A DNA stretch of 64,000 nucleotides from Alisma plantago-aquatica (GCA_963693085.1 OY856412.1:345708457-345772456), one strand, 5' to 3'; shown: positions 1 to 11,463, counted from the stretch's first letter. The notes: generated from the letters alone by a model not told the origin. Numbers and translations: made by a program.

Positions 1-168
1 AAATTCAGCTATGGTTGGCTCGTGGACCAAAAAAATTTAATCATGTATTTTACAAATCCGGGAAATCAAACATAAAATTTGTATTTGTGGGATTTTGACA
101 ATGCAATATTTTAGAAATACAGGATGACGTAAATGCAGGATACTTAAAAATCCAGCAAACCAAACGTG
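1..168. mobile_element. MITE, right part only (cut by window edge)
   Basis: Matches the right half of the complete element at 20,281-20,614. Its end carries the inverted terminal sequence AATCCAGCAAACCAAACGTG. The left half lies before the window. Confidence 0.6.
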
Positions 169-344
169 AGTAGGAGCCAAATGGTAGCTTGTCCGGTATT
201 ATTTATTTTAAAAAAAGACATGCATGGTGATATGTGCTTGACAACTACGGAGATGGCGATCCAAATAAAACGGAGATAGGACTATTGACGGTGATTTTCC
301 CATTGTACGAAACCCAGGTCAGAAGGCCCTCCGAGAACCATGAC
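169..344 (-). pseudogene. Subtilase 3'-end stub (X1)
   Basis: About 175 bp nearly identical to 4,481-4,656, which is the 3' flank and last ~35 codons of the full-length subtilase copy. Only the C-terminal end of the fibronectin-like domain is represented, in the same minus orientation. Beyond 344 the gene is not continued. An inverted scrap of the same gene (345-359 plus 611-639) follows instead. The flank to the left in copy 2 (18,684-20,275) matches the flank of the full-length gene, so this is the remnant of another tandem subtilase locus rather than a dispersed fragment. Confidence 0.8.
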
Positions 345-639
345 GGGTATTATTGTGACTGGCTAAGGATGACCTTTCTTCTTCCTCCTCATCCCAATGG
401 CCATGGCTGGCCCAGCTGGTCAGGAAAGGACAACGTACATACGTAGGGTTGTATACGTAAGACACCCAGTTTGACTATAATCCAGAAAAAGGGAAAATAC
501 AACCCCACGCTTGGGCTGCATAATAACAACTTTTGGTTTTTTAGCGGGAAAATAAAATTTTTTTTCTAAACAATTCAATACGAAAAGGAAGGAACCAAAC
601 ATTCTTCATCGGGTATTATTGTGACGGTGGAGCCAGAAA
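345..639 (+). repeat. Inverted subtilase scrap interrupted by a 251-bp insertion
   Basis: Positions 611-639 are the reverse complement of 4,733-4,761 in the subtilase, with one mismatch. The first 15 bases of that scrap, GGGTATTATTGTGAC, also occur at 345-359. The 251 bp between (360-610) are therefore flanked by a perfect 15-bp direct repeat, as expected for a target-site duplication. No poly(A) tail or terminal inverted repeat is visible in the insert, so its class is unknown. Confidence 0.6.
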
Positions 640-2884
640 AATCATAGCTTGGCCCTTAGGTGGTCGATCCATGGTACATGTTGAAGATCTGGTGCTAAGT
701 TTAATCTGTAGCACTGGTTCTTGGAGAATTGTCTCTTGGTAAGTAATTTTCTCTTGCAGATAATGTTTTCTTTTCCTAAACCTCCACCTTCTCCTTTCTT
801 CTTGGTTGTGGATCATCCATGGTGGTTCTTCTTGAATATCTCCTCTTCAAAAGAGGTCTTAGACGGTGTTTCGACATGGTGGCATCTACTAAAGGGACAA
901 TCTCTTTCCTTTCTCTTTTCCTTTTTAGTTAGGCCTAGGATCTATTTTCCCTTTTCCTAAACTTTCTTCTGATCAGACATTTCTTCTTCAAGGAGGTGAA
1001 CCTTTGGCCAATGTTTTGAAGCTTGGTTGAATCTTTTGGAGTTTGAGTCTTGCGAGGTTGTTTATCATCAATGTCAGGCAAGTTTTATTACTCTTCTCTT
1101 AACCTATTATATGCATCCTAAACCTGATCATATACTACTGTTCTAGATCTCAAAAATGTGTTCTTCAAGGTGGAAGAATGATTATGATTAAGATTTAATC
1201 TGTGTATTACATGAATAAGGAATACTCTTGCTTTAACCCTAAAAATTGTTATACTTGTTCTCATATATAGAACTGTTCTATTTAGATTATGATCCGCACA
1301 TCTTGAACAACAAAAAGTTATGGTTTTGTTTATATGTATGAGAAAGATAGAATCTATCTTCTTAATTATGATCCTTTAAAATGACCTTCTATGTCACAAG
1401 TATGAGAGTTTAAAGAACACTGCATAAGGGAATACCTAACCCTAAGAGAAGGTCATTACTCCTTGTTGGCTGACCCAGTGTTGCTGCTTGAAGTATTGTT
1501 CTGCAACATTTTGGTTGCAACACTCCTTGGAGTTGCACGCTCGCATCACTATGTCAAGGTGAGTGTCGCAGATGAGTGAACAAGGTGAGTTTCGTGGAAA
1601 AGTGAACAAGGTAAGCATCACTGGCGTGACATGCATTGCGCGCATCACGAGAAAGTAATGTGTTGCGTGCATCACGAGTGAGTAAACCTATATGGAGGCT
1701 TCTTGCATGCATTGCTGGAAAAAGACACCCTGCACATATCATGGATCGCAACGCAGACCCTACAAGCATTGTAGGTAGTGCCACCTACTACACTATGTCA
1801 TGTGAGTGAGCAAGGAAGATACATATAATTTTATACAAGAGTATTACATAGTGTAATGGCTCACATAATGTAATGACTATAAATGACAAAACATTAATGA
1901 TGGGGATTTATTCTAGTATTCTCTGAATATGTGGTTAATGATGATATTTGGGTTTAGATGTTGAACAATATCATGTAATCATTATTTGCTAAGTACAAAC
2001 CCTAACCCTAATGTGTTCTTGTGACTTATATGCTCACTTTACATGACGAATTGTATTTCATAATAGTGTTTCTCTCTCTTGATTTTGTAAACCTTATCTT
2101 GCAGGTGAAATGAATGCATGACTATGTCATTTCTGTGGTGAACCTAACACAGGGTGGTGATTAAGAACACTATTGAGATATAATGTGTAATGAATTGTGC
2201 ATGATTTCATGAATGTGTCTATTGACCTAGCAAGTGCTTTAAGCACAGTTTGAGTTGAAATCCTATAGTGATGTGATATTATTGATGACATAAGTAAATG
2301 ACCGTTTATCATATGATTTCATATCTTATGAATTTGTATCTTACCTTAATTTTATAGAATCTATTTAGAGTTTGTATGTTGTAATTTGATTGATGCATTA
2401 AAAGATAATTGGAATGTCTAATAAAGTAAAACCTTGACTATGTAGTTTCCATGTACCATATATCCATCCTTAGCGTCAGTATATAGTTGGATGGTGAAAC
2501 AAGTAACTCCTACGAGAAACTCAGAGCACATCATATTGAATATAGAGGGTGCAAATGGAGACATCTCCTTGTATCCTTAAATTGATTTAAGCAATTGTAT
2601 ATTAATAGTTATAGAACATCTATGTATGAGTTTGTTCTCTAGTGTTGTGCCATGTACCAAAGCAGACTAGTTCTTTTATAGGAGAACAACTTGGCTATGA
2701 GTTGTTGTCCCTGTAGGACTATATCTATGACTATAAGTTGTTGTTTAGTAGTTAGACTATTTTGTCACTGCATCGTAGAGTCGAACTGGTCGAGTAGTTC
2801 TGATGTTGATCATGGAATCTGGCTCTTCCATTGATCTTGTATGGTACTAATTTCAACTAAGTATAGGTCAGTTGGATTTAAATA
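640..2884. other. Intergenic, no gene recognised
   Basis: About 2.2 kb with no reading frame resembling a known protein. It holds a pyrimidine-rich stretch (740-960), a short region of repeated GTGAGT/GAACAAGG-like words near 1,549-1,690, and one doubled CCCTAA word near 1,990, too short to be telomeric. The same sequence lies at 21,086-23,330. Confidence 0.6.
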
Positions 2885-4480
2885 GTACCCCACGAATCCT
2901 AAGGGCATTATAAAATATATAAAAATAAAGCCTTGTAGTATAATTGCCTAGGGTCTAATATGAATCACATTGGATGACTCTCATGCCTTATTTCTTGTAC
3001 TTCTTAGTTTATAACAGCTATACATTTTCTTCATATTCCTTTTAATAGTGTAAAATATTCTACTGCTCAATTGTAATTATTTAAACTATTCCAATAGAAG
3101 TACATACTTAATTTACTGCTCTTTATAGTACTATGCCTATAGTAGATGTTGGCAAACTATTATAACTCTCGCTGGGACATTTGGTCTCACCCCGTGGGTT
3201 CTATAAGTTTTTAGGTGGTCATGGATGAGAAGCTTGAGGTCACGGAGTAGGAACTGAGAATCTAGGAGAACAATAGTTTCTAGAGGTTTGATATGCTGCT
3301 AGAGTATTGTAATGGAGCCCTATGTGTCATCTTTGTACTCTCGAGTCTTTAGGAGAGATTTTGTGTTTTGTTTGTCGACGCGTAGATTTTGATTTGTGCC
3401 ATGAAAATATAGCATTGACTTGAATATATAACAAGTTGTAATATGTATTAGTAGAGGCTTGATAGGTTGTAAACATAAAATGTAATATCAATTTTGATCA
3501 TATATGAATATAAGTGCTCTATATTGAAGGCTTGTTGTGATATATTTTCGTTTAAGATAGTGAATTACAATTAGTTTTAATGTACCCTATTTTGTTCTAA
3601 TATTGTTATTAGTGACGATTCCACACTTTGTTATCAGTAATCTCGTTTAGTGTGACAATGGTCATCACACGCATCGCGCCCACTCATACAGGAAATGCTT
3701 CAAGCTCGTCCAGTCAGAAGGTGTCCCTTCATTAGGATACACTTGCTCTTAATGTCAATGCAACTATTAATTCAAGCAAAAACACTACATGCACAAGTTG
3801 CATAATCAGAGACAGAGAGGAGCACTTGATCCATATAAATACTATGTTGATGGAAGGTTTGGACCCCGTAAATGGAGAATTATATGCTATCTCAGATGGC
3901 ATAGCGCAATGCAAGCAAATTTTCAATCCCTATCTTGTGATCACTGATTCAAACATATCAGTAAATCTCATCAGCAATCCCATGTCATGTGTCGAGCAAA
4001 TACAAGGTGAATGTGGAACATGTCATACAGATATCTAGGAAATCCAATATCAAGACCCAAGTACATCTGAAGAGAAACCAAAACCACTTGGCTGGTAACT
4101 AGCTAAGCACTGTCTCAAACAGTGTCCATCAGTCACAATGCCTTGAATTGCTCAAAGAAATATACTTAAAGGAGAAACAAAGTCTTTCGAGAAGAATTCA
4201 AGAGGATAGCCCGATTGCAGCCATCGATTCTCATATAGCCAATTTAATCAATAATTGGATTATCCCGAAAAAAATGTAACCTCACAAATACTCTGTATAA
4301 TTTGACACGTTATCCTTAAAAAGTGAATCCATAGAAAATTTGGTTAAGGAGTGATTTTGGGAGGAAGGTAGACTAGCAATTATTTACTGAGAAAATTCGT
4401 TAGTTTTTTTTGTCTGCTGAAAATATATTTTGTAGATTCCGTAGATGAAATAGCAGAATTCCCCATTTAGTAGCACCATT
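2885..4480 (+). repeat. Block flanking the subtilase 3' side, copy 1
   Basis: Also present at 23,331-24,926 (near identical, within X2) and, clearly more diverged, at 18,684-20,275, with a short partial copy at 16,513-16,800. The 3,150-3,520 part has a feel similar to the R/U5 region of long Del/Tekay-type gypsy LTRs, but I see no defined LTR ends. It includes the RNase H-like fragment listed separately. Confidence 0.7.
3733..4038 (+). pseudogene. RNase H-like (RVT_3-type) domain fragment
   Basis: One frame gives LNVNATINSS, then CIIRDREEHLI, then GELYAISDGIAQC and LVITDSNISVNLI. This spacing matches plant RNase H-like domains of retroelement origin: a first strand LNVD-A, then IRD-G, then an E-A-A-hG helix, then ESDS. 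Several acidic catalytic positions are replaced (Asn for Asp in LNVN; TDSN for ESDS). A stop at about 3,733 cuts the frame upstream and no partner domains are seen. It is probably a dead retroelement or RNase H-superfamily remnant. Confidence 0.45.
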
Positions 4481-4556
4481 AAGTAGGAGCCAAATGGTAG
4501 CTTGTCCGGTATTATTTATTAAAAAAAAGACATGCATGGTGATATGTGCTTGACAA

Positions 4557-6877
4557 CTACGCAGACGGCGATCCAAATAAAACGGAGATAGGACTATTGA
4601 CGGTGATTTTCCCATTGTACGAAACCCAGGTCAGAAGGCCCTCCGAGAACCATGACGGCGGTGGCTCTGTGACGCTGAGCTCAAAGGCCACACTAAATGT
4701 CTGTTGCTGGCCCACCTCGGGAAAGTAGAGAGTTTCTGGCTCCACCGTCACAATAACACCCGGTGGCCGGAGGATGTGCGCCTTGTACGTCGAGTAGGGT
4801 TCACCAACGTTGGTCACTGTCCGTGTGACAAGCTTTGCCGTATGCGAGGGAGACATTGAGGAAGAACTGAGATCCACAGTCAGCGATGGGTAGTTGAGGT
4901 CTGCCTCAGTTATGGCCTTGTGGCTGGAGCAACTGATGCGCTCCATGGTGATCATGCTGACTTGCTTGTCAGTGTATCCAAGGCCGCACAGGTAAGCAAC
5001 GTAGTCGTCGATCTTGGTATCGTAGACGAGGCCTGGGTAAGTCGCTCTTAGAGGGTTCACATGTCCAGCACCGGTGGCAAAGAAGTCTGCCCGCTTGTTA
5101 TCTATAAGGTCGGTGATTGGTCCGCCCTTGAGGTTTGTGAGGTCCGCCGTTGTCATGATGGCAGACTTGATCATAGCCTGAGACCAATCAGGATGGATAT
5201 TCTTCAGAAGAGCCGCGACACCGCTCAAGTGTGGGCAGGACATGGAAGTGCCAGACATGAAATTGAAGTTCACCCGTCCCAACCCCAACGGCCTCAGATC
5301 CAGAGTTGGACTTGCTGCCAGTATGTTCACGCCTGGGCCGATAATGTCTGGTTTCAGAATACCAGGGTTGATTACGCTTGGGCCACGAGAAGAGAAGGCT
5401 GCCACAGAGGCAGCAGGGGTGGAATCGGGGAACCCTATCTCCGTTCCTTTGAAGATGATGGTTGCTGTAGGATTGGAGTCTGAATCTATGTACGCAAGAA
5501 TCTTGCTTCTGTCGAAGTGGCTTACACGAGCAGTAGGGAAGGGAGTGATACCTGTCTTGATCTCGAATCCTAAATCCTGGGAATTGATCACGATGATCCC
5601 AGCTCCACCTGCAGCTTTGATATTGCCCCATTTGCTTGACATTTGATCTAGAGCGGATTCTGCAGAAAGCTCACAAGCGACCAGTTTGCCCGTCACGTTG
5701 TATCCCAAAAGGGATGTAACATTATTGCACAAGAGGGAGGAAGGATGTGGTGAAGTTTGTGGGTTGGTATGCCGATTCTCCTTCTATTTGTACACCGTTT
5801 CCAAGCACCACAACTGAACGGATCCTTCTGTCTATTGTGCTGGCGCCCACTGTTAACATCCAAGGTGAGGTGTTCTCAACGGTTCCACTACCAGGACCAC
5901 TATTTCCTGCTGAAGCACTGACAAATACCCCCTTACGTATAGCTCCGAAGCTTGCAATTTCAATGGAGTTGTTGTAAAGAGGCAGCGGACTTCGTCCTAC
6001 TGAAAGAGACAGCACATCGATGCCGTCCTCCACCGCGCTGTCAATTGCAGCTATAATCTCCGAGTCAAGGCCACTCTTCTCAGCAAACTTGTACATGGCC
6101 ACCCATGAATCAGGAGCCATGCCGGCAGCGATTCCTCTGGCGCTGCCCAGTACATTTGCATCGGCTACAAAACGCCCAGCGGCGGTGCCTGCCGTGTGAG
6201 TTCCGTGCCCGTCGGTGTCGAAGGGCTCAGGAATTCTAGATTGGTTGAGGTGATCGAATATCCTCGCCCCAATAAGCTTGTTGTTGCAGAGTGAAGCGTT
6301 GCTGAACCCACACTTTCCCTTCCACCTCGGCGGTGGTGGTGGCATGCCATGATCGTTGAAAGAAGGGTGGGTCGGGTCAACCCCGGTGTCCACCAATCCG
6401 ATGATCACACCCCTGCCGTACCCTGCGACGCCACCCCAGTAGCTGTCACGACCTGGATACAGCCCGAGGAAGCTCGGTGAATGGGTGGTGTGCCGGGAGA
6501 TCTTCTGGTCCGGCTCCGCGTGGAGGAAGCCGTCCATATTCCTCATAGCTTCCAGTTCCTCCTCTGTCAGCCTCGCTGCAAAGCCACTCAAGGCGTGGGT
6601 ATACGAGTATACCAATCGTGAGTCCGACAACCCACCGTCGGTGCTGATCCTTGGCGGCGGCAGGAAGGCCTCGTGCCAGTCCCGCTGGGAGCTGGTGTGG
6701 TCGGGAGGAGGTTTGTGGACGTGGACGATATAGGTTCTACGGGCACTTTCGCAGCTGACATGATGGGAGCAGCACTGAAGGCTGAAGGCAGAGAAGAAGG
6801 GCAACGATGAGGACGGGAAGTGAGGAGCAGACAACGGGCGCAAACGGGATGTTGAAATGATTGTTGTTGGAAGCCAT
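4557..6877 (-). pseudogene. Subtilisin-like protease (SBT1-type), copy 1, frameshifted
   Basis: A secreted plant serine protease of family S8, encoded without introns. The order on the minus strand is: signal peptide from the ATG at 6,877 (MASNNNHF), I9 prodomain (TYIVHVHKPP to HAEPD), catalytic Asp in GLVDTG (6,388-6,390), His in DGHGTHTAG (6,205-6,207), oxyanion Asn in SAGNSGPG (5,902-5,904), Ser in GTSMSCPHLSG (5,244-5,246), and a fibronectin III-like C-terminus ending at a stop at 4,557. There are two lesions. A 7-bp tandem duplication (tgaaggc twice, near 6,777-6,790) throws the signal peptide out of frame. Between FLPLV and LLCNNV (about 5,722-5,732) the frame shifts and roughly 15-20 residues of the usual PA-domain edge are missing. 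The open frame that appears to start near 7,011 begins with TTG upstream of the TATA box and is not a real start. An AATAAA lies about 40 nt past the stop (4,515-4,520). Confidence 0.9.
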
Positions 6878-6917
6878 AGGAATATGCAATGGAGAACATG
6901 ATCCAAGTATGTCCTGC

Positions 6918-6924
6918 TTATATA
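6918..6924 (-). promoter_or_regulatory. TATA box of subtilase copy 1
   Basis: TATATAA on the minus strand, about 41 bp upstream of the native ATG at 6,877. It is conserved at the same place in all four copies that retain the 5' end. It implies a very short 5' UTR and rules out the upstream TTG at 7,011 as a start. Confidence 0.6.
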
Positions 6925-7011
6925 GGAGAAGATGTGACGAATATGATGAACTGATTCTAGTAGTTGACTCGGCAAAGCGTCTACGTTTTGTTGGGTAGCA
7001 GCCGTAGGCAA

Positions 7012-7312
7012 ACGCCTTTACCTAATACCGAGCGATCAAAAGTCGAGCGTCGAGAACAACGCCTTCCCAGATGCTGCATAAATAGAATTTGTTCAAGGCA
7101 CGCGCCCGATTGAAGCTACAAAGAGATACGTAGGCTGTACGTAACATGTTTTCCGTTCAAAATGCACACAATTCAAAGTCAATATCCAGAAATCTTTACG
7201 ATGTTAACATCTCTTTAAGACATGGTTTCGTTTAATTTAGCAGATACGAAATCCCCTAAAGGAACAGGAAACAAAAGGAAATCAAATCAAGGTAAACAAG
7301 GAAATTCGTTAG
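7012..7312. other. Subtilase upstream region, no gene
   Basis: Conserved in all four 5' copies. In copies 3 and 4 the region has about 65 extra bp (around 39,482-39,550), so X1 and X2 either lost this piece or never had it. No further motif could be supported. Confidence 0.5.
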
Positions 7313-7320
7313 ATTTGAAA

Positions 7321-9020
7321 GAGTAACGCTGCAGGCACCCGTCCACATCCTCGGGAGTCCACATCCTCGGGAGCCTACCTAGTAGTTGGGAATGAGGCAC
7401 TGCTCATGTGGCAAAAAGTTACTGGAAAGTTAAAAAAAATATAAAAAAAGAGAGAGAAACCAGATTTGCTCATAACTATCAATTCCAAATGAATTTTTTT
7501 TCAAAATAAAAAATATCATATTCCTAATGAAAAATACTTTCTATTAAGAACAATGTTAACATACTTTGGAAAAAATAATCTTAGAAGTATATTAAGAGAG
7601 GAGAGAAGTATACAAAAGTACAATACGTTTTTAGATAGTGTACTCAGATTGACCATTCAGGTACAGTACTTATTGCCTCTTTATTTCTTCATATTCTATA
7701 TTATGTCATAAATCCATAAGTACCGTACATGTTATCATTTATATTAATTTTTGCAAATATTCAAATGTAACGTTCGACAATAATCATATACAAGGATACT
7801 CAAGGTACCGTACGAGACACAACAACAATATATAATTTGATGATCTTGTTGTTACTAGAAGTACAGTACTAACGACCACATTTTGAAATACAAAATATAG
7901 TATTAGACGTACAATACTAGAGGTACTGTACGAGACAAAACAACAATACATGATTTGATGAACTTATTGGTACAAGAAGTACAGTACTAACAACCACATT
8001 TTGTTATACAAAGTATAGTACTAGACGTACAGTACTAGAGGTACTTTACGAGACATACAGTGCATGATTTGATGATCTTGTTGGTACAAGAAGTACAATA
8101 CTAACAGCCACATTTTGTAATACAAAATATAGTACTAGACATACAACACTAGAGGTATTGTACGAGACATACAGTAATGATTTGATGAACTTGTTGGTAC
8201 AAGAAGTATATTACTAACAGTCACATTTTGTAACATAAAGTATAGTACTAGACGTACAATACTAGAGGTATTGTACGAGACATACCAACAATACATGATT
8301 TGATGATCTTGTTGTTACTAGAAGTACAGTACTAACAGCCACATTTTGTAATATAAAGTATAATATTAGACATACAGTACTAGAGGGACCGCACGAGACA
8401 CAAGAACAATACATTATTTGATGATCTTGTTGGTACAAGAAGTATTGTACAAACAACTACATTTTATAATACAAAGTATTGTACTAGACGTACAGTACTA
8501 GCGGTACCGTACGAGATATAACAATAATACATGATGTACTATACTCACAAGTACTGTACGTCTATACCCAAAGTATGTGCATGGTATCCTAAAATACAGA
8601 TACTATATTTCTCTTATATTATCATTATTTTAAAGTATGTCAACACTAGTCTTGTTGGAAAGTATTTTTTACAAAGATTCTAATACAATATATTTCATTA
8701 AAAAATATGCTCCAGAGTGAAAGTTATGGACAAAAACATTTTCTCTCTGTTCTACTTCTGTCATCCTTATTTTCTCATATTATTATTTTTTCAAAATATG
8801 TCAACATTGGTCTTATTGAAAAGTATTTTTATTACGAATCTAGTGCTTTTTGTTTCATTGAAAAAGTCATTGTGGCTTGAAAGTTATGATCAATACAAGT
8901 TTTCACTTTATTTCTACTTCCCTCCTATTTAAAAATAAATAAAGCTCATCCACATTGGACTTTGCACTAATCCAGCCGGGTGGTGGTCGGGTAGGCTGCC
9001 GATTATGACTAGAATTACTC
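7321..9020. mobile_element. 1.7-kb non-autonomous DNA transposon with minisatellite core (X1)
   Basis: The insertion is proven by an empty site. Copies 3 and 4 read ATTTGAAA then TGCC without interruption (around 39,834), while here ATTTGAAA (7,313-7,320) and ATTTGAAT (9,021-9,028) flank 1,700 bp. The ends are GAGTAA and TTACTC, a 6-bp perfect inverted repeat. The 8-bp target duplication points to hAT, or to a Mutator-like element if the true size is 9 bp. No transposase is encoded. The interior is AT-rich and full of GTAC words, and includes the minisatellite at 7,804-8,536. Confidence 0.8.
7804..8536. repeat. Minisatellite, ~117-bp unit, six copies plus partial
   Basis: Unit starts at 7,804, 7,922, 8,040, 8,154, 8,267, 8,386 and 8,503 (spacing 113-119). 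Each unit begins GGTACNGTACGAGACA or a close variant, then runs GATTTGATGATCTTGTTG and AGTACAGTACTAAC. Short palindromes centred on GTAC recur in every unit. Copies 3 and 4 have a single similar motif near 40,728 in the related AT-rich element. Confidence 0.9.
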
Positions 9021-9189
9021 ATTTGAATTGCCTTCAACGTTGTTCGTCTGGCTGGTTTGTTCGATGCATGTGCATGATGCAATCATTGCTCTACTTTAAC
9101 AAGGTCGTCAGAGTCGTTTCACAGATGAGGACGTATGAAATTCAGAGTCAAATTAAATTCTCACAGTCAAGATTCTTTATACATCTCCA

Positions 9190-10600
9190 CCCACCCACCT
9201 AGTCATCCACCGGTAGTTGGAATGCATGGTCAATGTTGATGTGAAAGAAAAAATAAATACACCATGAAAAAGAAAAAAAAAATTGAAGAGAAAACAATAT
9301 TTTGCACATAACTCTTAAACCGTAAGGAATTTTAGGTTGAAATAAATGACATTAGGTTCATCATAAAAAATACTTTCTATCAAGACCAACATTGACATAC
9401 TTTGAAAAAAATAATATTAGAAGTATATTAAAAGAGGGGAGAAGTATACAAAAGTACAATATATTTTTAGGCATTGTACTCAGATTGACCATTCAGATAC
9501 AACACTTATTGCTTTTTTATTTCTTTATATTATATATTATTTTGTAAATCAATAAGTACTATACATTTAATCATTTATATTAATTTGTGTATACATTCAG
9601 AATGTAGCGTTTGCCAAATACTATATATCCACACATTCCAAGAGAAGTACAGTATTAACAACCAAATTTTGTAATAAAAAATACACTATACGAACAACAA
9701 CATTCTATTTTTTTAAAGTATTCACATTCATAATATGTAGTGACGTACATTACTAATTGCCTCATTATTTTTCACACTTAATATTTTGTCACATATCCGT
9801 AAGTATTGTATATTTTATCATTTATATTAATTTTTGCATACATTTAAAATGTAACACTTGACAAAAATTATATACAAGGATACACACATTCTACAAGAAG
9901 TACAATATTAAGAATCATATTTTGTAATACAAAGTATGGTACTATACGTACAATACTAGAGGTACTGTACGAGACATAACAACAATACATGATTTGATGA
10001 TGTTGTTAGTACGGTACGAGACATGCCATGTATAAACAAATATCAATAACCACATACCATACCTATATAAACTAATTTACATTTCACTTAAAACATACAC
10101 ATTTTACTAAAGTACAATACTTTCAACTATTTTTTAAGAACAACTAATTATTAATCCCATTCATTCAAAAGTACAATGTTAAACTCATTGCTACTGTTAC
10201 CTCATCGAATCCATAGATGAACAAGTAGCTATTGTACATGATTTGGGAGAAACACAAAGGTGATGTACTGTACTCACGATTACTGTATATCTATAACTAG
10301 AAAATGTGTATGATATCCCAAAATACGAATACTATATTTCTCATATATTATCATTATTTCAAAGTATGTCAATACTAGTCTTGTTGGAAAGTATTATTTA
10401 TAAGGATTCTAATGCAATTTATTTAATCAAAAAAATATGCTCCGGATTGAAAGTTATGGACAAAAATATTTTCTCTCTCTTCTACTTCCCTCATTCTTTA
10501 TTGCTTTAATTGTTGCTGACAGTATGACAACTGGTGTTAGTTCTCATTCCCTAAAATCAGGTGGGCGAGCGGATGGGAAGGTGACTATGAGTAGAATTTT
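9190..10600. repeat. Second AT-rich element related to 7,321-9,020
   Basis: Internal stretches match the preceding transposon in order: the TTTGCTCATAACT-like start, AAGTATACAAAAGTACAATA, GATGTACTRTACTCAC, and AAAGTATGTCAAYACTAGTC. The right end resembles the other element's terminus (GGTGACTATGAGTAGAATTT). Unlike the first element it is present in all four paralogous segments (about 40,010-41,390 and 52,020-53,400), so it is older. Exact ends and target duplication were not resolved. Confidence 0.55.
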
Positions 10601-10835
10601 TCTAATAGCATAGAGGGGATCCATCGACCAAGTCTGTCAAAATAATAATAGACTAAAATTATGAGCACGTTTGTCGGATGACTAATTATATGTGATTTGT
10701 TGACAACTAATGTAAGATGCAACTTGATAATAGACAAAGTTTGATCTACAACCACTACAACAAAGCAGCAAGATTGTTGGAATTATATATATGAAGCCAT
10801 ATTCTAGGAGCTAGAATCGAAACATTTAAGGAAAA

Positions 10836-11221
10836 TGTCGCACAATGGGTCTACTCTATAAGCCTATTTCTCAAATTAGTGTATTAGGGCGACCGCCTGA
10901 AGGAAGGGATCGAATTCTCTGCTTCAACGGCCATGTACTAGGTGTGTTACTATTAAGTATTTGAATGAAAGTACAAGTCAATTTTGTGTGGAATAATAAA
11001 ACCGAGAACGGAGGGGAAATATCACACAACTATAGAAGACGGATTTATGTGGTTCAGTCAGGAGAAACATACTACACGAGAGGGGTGAGATTTCTACTAT
11101 TTCAGAAAAGAGATTAAAAAGGGGAGCACTCTCAAAGGAGGAAGAGTAAACCCTTGAGTATGGCGGCTTCTGTCTTGCAAACAGAATACATAATGATTAA
11201 AATCGTAACCAGGACGCATAT
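10836..11221 (-). mobile_element. Copia LTR fragment (X1), cut by gypsy LTR B
   Basis: Matches the first ~390 bp of the copia LTR at 41,606-42,171. It is interrupted exactly where the gypsy B LTR start TGTAACATACC begins (11,222). The uninterrupted paralogues at 41,606 and 53,620 show the empty site. Confidence 0.7.
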
Positions 11222-11462
11222 TGTAACATACCAGATATAGAATCCTACTGTTATAGTTTTACCCTTTTGACTTAGCCAAACAAGATTAAGCTAATACATG
11301 TAATTAAGGGAATACAAAATACTTTGTGCTTAATAATTACTCATTTTGATGATAATAAAGAATTAAAGAACTTAATTGGATAAATATTTCCCATATATTC
11401 TTAATATAGGTTTGTATATACAAATACCCCAGTTATATTTTTTAATAATGGGCTTAAAGTAC
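11222..11462 (+). mobile_element. Gypsy LTR B, first ~240 bp only
   Basis: Begins TGTAACATACCAG like the LTR at 31,623 and 36,788. It breaks off at the X1 boundary, where the sequence jumps into LTR A. In X2 the same LTR continues for its full 3.77 kb. Confidence 0.75.
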
Positions 11463-11463
11463 G

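Larger units (their letters stand above)
1..11462. repeat. Segmental duplication X, copy 1
   Basis: The sequence from position 1 reappears from 20,447 with the same order and orientation, at an offset of 20,446 that drops to about 20,401 after small deletions in copy 2. By eye only scattered substitutions separate the copies, so the event is recent. The identity stops within 11,462-11,467: copy 2 continues into the body of gypsy LTR B, whereas copy 1 jumps into the LTR of element A. The left limit lies outside the window. Copy-specific differences argue against a simple assembly duplicate. Confidence 0.93.

Noticed and set aside
1990..2010. Telomere-like CCCTAA words (also 22,436)
   Set aside because: Only two tandem units. 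Not an interstitial telomere.
5061..5646. Long frames opposite or overlapping the subtilase (5,061-5,483, 5,188-5,631, 5,242-5,646 and their X2 copies)
   Set aside because: They are shadow frames of GC-rich coding sequence with no protein family resemblance.
5722..7011. A 429-codon subtilase ORF starting at 7,011
   Set aside because: It begins with TTG, lies upstream of the conserved TATA box, and its first ~100 codons are promoter/5' sequence and the wrong frame of the signal peptide. It exists only because of the 7-bp duplication.
7804..8536. CRISPR-like array
   Set aside because: The ~117-bp units are contiguous tandem repeats without unique spacers, in plant DNA.
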